Assembly: GCA_000934455.1 (NCBI GenBank)
Contig: KN882330.1
Coordinates: 19,209-40,057 of the forward strand
Direction: 5' to 3'
DNA from: Apostichopus parvimensis
Lineage: Eukaryota > Echinodermata > Holothuroidea > Aspidochirotida > Stichopodidae
DNA: 20,849 nucleotides
The notes beneath the pieces are model-generated. The model ran no database searches. It saw only the letters and a program-made list of their open reading frames with translations, and was not told the DNA's origin. This document shows, in pieces, positions 17,078 through 20,849 of this stretch. Made by a program: the position numbers and the translations under genes. How positions within the stretch are numbered: position 1 is the first letter of the stretch; each line of letters starts with the position of its first letter.

Positions 17078-17926
17078 TGTATCGAACGAGTGTACATATG
17101 TAGCGCCGTAATAAAACCCCTGATTTTGACTTACTGATGTTCAAATTTTGTTTTCGTTTCAGTGCTGATGTCCTGTGTAACCCGACTTTTTTGTAGTTGT
17201 AGTGTTGTATTGATTGGCGTCGCGGGTACCTAGCCCGGGTTCCCTTTGCGGCTTCCCGCCTTTTCGTCTACCTGGGTCACGACATCGCGCTACCATGAAT
17301 TCCTGGAAATCTCCACTTGCACAACTGGTGCGCTTGAAAGTAGAAGAGAGACAGGTGCTTTTTTCGGGACTCCTAATTGAGACAACATTGCGACAATACG
17401 TGTGTGTGAATAGTAGCCTACACCCAAGTAAAGAAGAAGAAAGCAGAGTGTAACGCCAGTGACGCACGGAGGGTTTACGCCGATTACGCACCAAGTGTAA
17501 CGACAGTGACGCACGAAGAGTTTACGCCGGTTACGCACCTAGTGTAACACCAGTGAAGCAAGAAGTTTCGCCGGTAATGATGAAGTGTTACGCCATTGAC
17601 GCACGAAGCTTCGCCGGTTACACACAGAAGGTGACGCCAGTGACGCACGAAGAGTTTACGCCGGATACGCAAGAACCCCATAATTTCTAAGCAGCTTCAT
17701 CTTCATTTAATGATTTGTATATTATCTGATTTTTGCATGTAATTATATAAGTCAGTGCTCGCCTTGAATTTATCATTGAAAATAAACGCCTCAAGCAAGG
17801 TATTACAGAATAATTTAACGATTCTGTTTTCGTATCTTCTGTGAGATTCTGTCCTTATTAAGACTTGCGTTCTCTGCGTTAGGTCCATTAGTTGGAAGAT
17901 CCTGACGGACTTAAGGAGACGTTACA
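17078..17926 (+). repeat. Right LTR (849 bp)
   Basis: It starts TGTATCGAACGAG and ends GTTACA. It is the same as the central LTR except for a longer internal array (about 220 bp at 17449-17670), which accounts for most of the 138-bp length difference. It is followed by the primer-binding-like TGGTGGCAGTG at 17929 and a gag start. Confidence 0.9.
17449..17670 (+). repeat. 23-24-bp tandem array inside the right LTR
   Basis: Alternating TAACGCCAGTGACGCACGAAG and TTACGCCGGTTACGCAC half-units form a ~47-bp higher-order unit, repeated about 4.5 times. The matching array in the central LTR has under two higher-order units. Confidence 0.85.
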
Positions 17927-17955
17927 ATTGGTGGCAGTGTAGTATCTTTTGACTA

Positions 17956-18228
17956 ATGGACTCTCAAAGCAGTCGAGAGGAAATATCCGACGCGTGGGGT
18001 CACTCAAATCATGAAGATAGGAATCCAGAGTCAAAGTGGCTGCTGATAGACGAATATGTTGACAATCGATACAGTGTTGGATCTGATCTGGTTCCTCCAA
18101 CCAATGTCCTTACAACTCCAGCCGAGATGAGAACCATGAATGCGGCGGGTCAAGCGTAATCATTTCGAGCTACCAAACCGTTCAACGATGTTCACAGCCC
18201 AAGGTATCTTTTTCCTTTGACGTTACTT
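17956..18228 (+). pseudogene. gag N-terminal fragment after the right LTR
   Basis: ATG at 17956 opens 67 residues nearly identical to the gag start at 13637 (MDSQSSREEISDAWG). Homology continues past the stop at 18157-18159 as far as TTGACGTTA (~18228), then ends abruptly in AT-rich flanking DNA. The copy is therefore cut off about 300 bp inside the element, which sets the right edge of the cluster. Confidence 0.85.
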
Positions 18229-18630
18229 TAACTCACATGTTTGTTCTGTAAAATAGTTTGTATGAACCGTCAATTGTTTCAAATGTCCTGTACTTTTAGA
18301 TCAAACATGGAGTCTTCAGGGCACTTAAATATATATTCTTTTCAACACATTTCACACTGTCATAAATTCAGTTCATCTTTATTTTAGATATCGGGTTTGA
18401 TTTTGGAATAATTTTAAAGTGTTTGATTGATTCTAGCATATAAGCTTGTATGCTTAGTTGACTAAAGCTCCCGGTTGTAAGTAAACGTTACCGGGAAACA
18501 CTTTTTGCATTGCGCACATCGCAAGCACTTTCAACAACTTAAAAAACAGAGGAGCGCATAATATTACCTGCATTTTTTGCATATTCTACGACAGGTTTAG
18601 TGCAAGAAAAGTACCAACAACGCACAGAGA
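18229..18630. other. No gene recognised; AT-rich flank of the retroelement cluster
   Basis: Non-coding by eye. A small inverted repeat, CCCGGT...ACCGGG, lies near 18470-18497. Confidence 0.5.
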
Positions 18631-18800
18631 TGGAATGGCGCACTAATGTTCTGATGTGCGCAGCTTGGTTCGATGCGCTGAAGGTGCTAATTTCGCCGGG
18701 GGCCCCAAAATGCGATCTGGTTTCACGTCGTTTCCAGCGCTGTCGATCGGATTACTGAGTCGTAGCAATGTTTGCCCAATCTTCCAAATCCTGAACGATA
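18600..18800 (-). mobile_element. Possible C-terminal end of a LINE ORF
   Basis: The minus strand reads VQDLEDWANIATTQ, a stop, then SDRQRWKRRETRSHFGAP and stays open for about 50 further codons. The W-x2-I-A...DRQRW pattern resembles the final residues of LINE endonuclease/reverse transcriptase proteins (a W, A, D-R, W signature just before the stop). The local sequence is clearly more GC-rich than its AT-rich surroundings. No reverse transcriptase motifs are present here, so the assignment is weak. Confidence 0.3.
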
Positions 18801-19274
18801 AGATATATAGATAAGCTCAATATATAGAAAAAGTCAAGTTTGTCCTAATAATCAGCGATAAAATCGAGAAGATACTCTAAACCATGTTTACATCCATGTC
18901 TAAACGTATGTAGAAAATATATCACCTGACATTATCTGCAATACCCAGCGCGAGAAATCCAACCTATAACTATGACTGAGAATGAAGTGATTTTTTCTAT
19001 GAACGACTGGGTGACGGAGGCTAATTAAAACCATGATGTTATATATCAGTAGACATGATTCACATTAGACTTGAAATTTTGGTTTATAACAACCAAACGT
19101 TCTTAACAGTTAGGTTTATTTATACGTTCATGATTTCCGATAATACAGCTATGTCAGTTGCTATAGCAACATTTTTCATGGTAATGGTTAATTTTCCGAT
19201 TAGTTGCTCTCGGGGGATACCCATGGTACGGTACCGCAGGGTAGAAGTCCGTGACTGAGTGAGGGCTCAAATCG

Positions 19275-19322
19275 TTTGTGTGTCGGGGGTGGGCGTGTGT
19301 GAGTGTACGTTCGTGTATGTGT
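19275..19322 (+). repeat. Degenerate GT-rich microsatellite
   Basis: Imperfect GTGTGT/GTGTAC stretch. It may be the 3' tail of the SINE-like element read on the minus strand. Confidence 0.6.
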
Positions 19323-19690
19323 CCAATTTTGTGTCGAAAGCGCCTCCTGAACGGCTGAGCCGATTCCCTTAAAACTTCAGTTACATTAAAGTTGAAGCTT
19401 TATAGTCCTGTTCAAGGCCCTCTCACACGACTTTACAACTTGACCCTTGTCATTCGTAACTTGTCACACCCACACACCAAAATGTGCACAACTCAATCAA
19501 TACCTCCTGGGGCACCACAGTGCACCACTTCTGCATTTAGCATGGGGCCTTCCCATAGGGTGCAGCCACAAACCGGCGCAAACAACTTTATTTACAATTT
19601 ACCTTGCCCATGGACACTACGTAATGATCTGGCCATGACTTGAACCTAAGACTGCGTAGATCACAAGTCCACTATCTTAACCACTTAAAA
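19320..19690 (-). mobile_element. tRNA-headed SINE-like element
   Basis: On the minus strand, AGTGGTTAAGATAGTGG (complement of 19669-19685) resembles an A box. GGTTCAAGTCA (complement of 19636-19646) matches the B box, GGTTCRANNCC, except near its 3' end. The interval between them holds a tRNA-like anticodon-arm segment (GGACTTGTGATCTACGCAGTC). No 3' acceptor strand or terminator follows, so this is not a tRNA gene but the internal pol III promoter head of a SINE. The body probably continues to about 19320, and a GT/CA-rich tail follows. The plus-strand ORFs at 19392-19643 are chance frames in it. Confidence 0.55.
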
Positions 19691-19987
19691 TCATTAACAG
19701 TCTTCTACAGTGGGAGCATCTAAATGATCATTCCTCAATTTTTGGAAATAACTTCGAAAATAAGATTCTCTCAAAAAGCATGGTATCTTTTCGTAAATTT
19801 TACATTCAGACATTTTGGGGCCAAAACTGATGACTTTTCCTAATTTGGGTAATGGAACTTTGGTTACTCCAACTATGTAACATCATTCGTACTTGATCTT
19901 ATACTACTAAGATGGTCACAACATTGTTATAATCTCTCAAAGGTTCAACGGTGTTTTGTTATCTCTTAACACTTTTGCAATCAGTTA
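19691..19987. other. No feature recognised
   Basis: AT-rich sequence without frames or repeats of note. Confidence 0.5.
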
Positions 19988-20038
19988 GCAACCACTTTGC
20001 AACCACTTTGCAACCACTTTGCAAACACTTTGCAACCA
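19988..20038 (+). repeat. 11-bp tandem repeat
   Basis: GCAACCACTTT repeated four times (one copy has GCAAACACTTT), plus a partial fifth copy. Confidence 0.9.
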
Positions 20039-20300
20039 ATTATTACACACATCTGGGCCATTGCTTTCTCGATTCGTTTCAATACGAGGCCAGAGACAAA
20101 AAAATTGTTCGAGAGCAGGGCCAAGAAAACCTAAATCTCACTAATATAAATTGAAGAATGTTACAGACCGATAGGGTACTCACACCTATAAGGCATTAAT
20201 GGTCCTTTAACTCGCCTAGCCCAAACCGTTAGTTCAAACTTGTGGGTCGTTGATTTGGTTCCAATGCCGAAGGCAAAAGTAAATCTTCATTAAACGTCAG

Positions 20301-20461
20301 ATTTGGTACGTATTTGTGATGTTTCCAAAACATCATGGGACAATATGGAACGCAAATCATGCGATCTGCATATTGTATGCTGGGATGACTATCACCCCTT
20401 ACCTAAGAACAAGAAAAAGAAACGTTTAGTGGTTCCGGTGTCTAAACATATTCAAAGTGTG
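20301..20461 (+). CDS. Weak candidate internal exon, unknown protein
   Basis: An open stretch between CGTCAG| (AG at 20299-20300) and GTG|GTAAGC. One frame gives CDVSKTSWDNMERKSCD, then IVCWDDYHPL, a lysine run and RLVVPVSKHIQSV. The residue mix is protein-like, but the upstream pyrimidine tract is poor, no neighbouring exon was found and I recognise no domain. Confidence 0.2.
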
Positions 20462-20834
20462 GTAAGCCATACCTGGTAATATTCATGAACTTGTGCACCC
20501 CAATTGACTATCTATTGATTAATGCCTCAACATATTAAGAAAGTTACCAGGAATCAGTTATCGTGTTGACAAAGTCTATTTAGTGACATAGTGTAATACA
20601 ATTTGGCGCCTAAATGGTCCCAAAAAACAAAATGACTCCAAAATATATAACCCTATAATGTGGGCCGCAAATTTGGCCCAAAAGAATGTGTACCAAAGTA
20701 TATCTGGGGTGGAAATAAAATATAGGCCCACCGGCATAAAAATGCGCCCAGACTTTTATGTGGCGAAATATTTGAATAAAAATAAATTGATTAATTACAG
20801 CCTTAATGCGTGTAACGGGACGGGAAGGAGGGAC
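20462..20834. other. No gene recognised
   Basis: AT-rich. Between 20620 and 20760 the words GGCCCAAA, GTCCCAAA and GCCCAGA recur at irregular spacing, without a clear repeat unit. Confidence 0.4.
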
Positions 20835-20849
20835 GGGGGGGGGGGGGGG
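20835..20849 (+). repeat. Poly-G run at the window end
   Basis: Fifteen G to the last base. It may be a genuine homopolymer or a contig end caused by sequencing through G. Confidence 0.8.

Larger units (their letters stand above)
8945..18228. mobile_element. Rearranged cluster of Ty3/gypsy-type LTR retrotransposon copies
   Basis: Three LTR copies, gag, protease remnant, two integrase cores, Pol C-terminal modules and three copies of a 3' coding region are packed into 9.3 kb in both orientations. Order: LTR array and LTR (minus), 3' region (minus), Pol C-terminus (minus), integrase (plus), Pol tail (plus), 3' region (plus), LTR (plus), gag-protease (plus), Pol tail (minus), integrase (minus), Pol C-terminus (plus), 3' region (plus), LTR (plus), gag start (plus). 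No reverse transcriptase or RNase H is present. The right edge is where gag homology stops at ~18228. The left edge is approximate. No common target-site duplication is visible. All genes are interrupted, so the cluster is not autonomous. Confidence 0.9.

Noticed and set aside
19620-19690. A functional tRNA gene on the minus strand
   Set aside because: A and B boxes are present but there is no matching acceptor stem or terminator, and the sequence continues as a repeat body.

Overview
The window looks like nuclear DNA of a multicellular eukaryote. It is AT-rich and mostly non-coding, with microsatellites and minisatellites, fragments of LINE, SINE and Ty3/gypsy-type elements, and one or two intron-bounded exon candidates. 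No bacterial operon, Shine-Dalgarno pattern or long intact gene is present. A CR1/L2-like LINE tail, a tRNA-headed SINE-like repeat and frequent TAGGCCTA palindromes would suit a marine invertebrate deuterostome such as an echinoderm. That placement is an inference and not certain.

Layout. 115-1920: a non-autonomous DNA element with ~390-bp terminal inverted repeats, three internal ~180-bp tandem units and six copies of a 14-bp motif. 1921-3240: no gene seen. 3255-3692: five TAGGCCTA palindromes, lying downstream (minus strand) of a candidate first coding exon at 3813-3897 that resembles the N-terminus of mitochondrial ATP synthase subunit g. 4178-4209: (TTG)n. 4440-4975: dead 3' end of a CR1/L2-like LINE. 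6643-7055: a 50/51-bp minisatellite. 7407-7644: a candidate immunoglobulin-like exon on the minus strand.

The main object is 8945-18228, a rearranged cluster of Ty3/gypsy LTR retrotransposon pieces. Three LTR copies (one minus, two plus) carry GC-rich 23-24-bp arrays. Present are gag with capsid and zinc-knuckle remnants, the protease active-site region, two integrase cores, the C-terminal part of Pol, and a 3' coding region between pol and the polypurine tract. Reverse transcriptase and RNase H are absent everywhere. The pieces form a large imperfect palindrome: arms ~9912-12226 and ~15190-17452 mirror each other around a 3-kb centre. In both arms the integrase core is inverted relative to the Pol C-terminus, at the same junction. 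The 3' region encodes a C2H2 zinc finger and a conserved segment of about 60 residues of unknown function, kept almost unchanged in three copies. This is the most promising undescribed content.

18228-20849: a possible LINE tail (minus strand), a SINE-like element with a tRNA-type head (minus strand), an 11-bp tandem repeat and a weak exon candidate. Nothing here forms a working pathway. The retroelement parts belong together by family, and the two exon candidates may belong to host genes that extend beyond the window.
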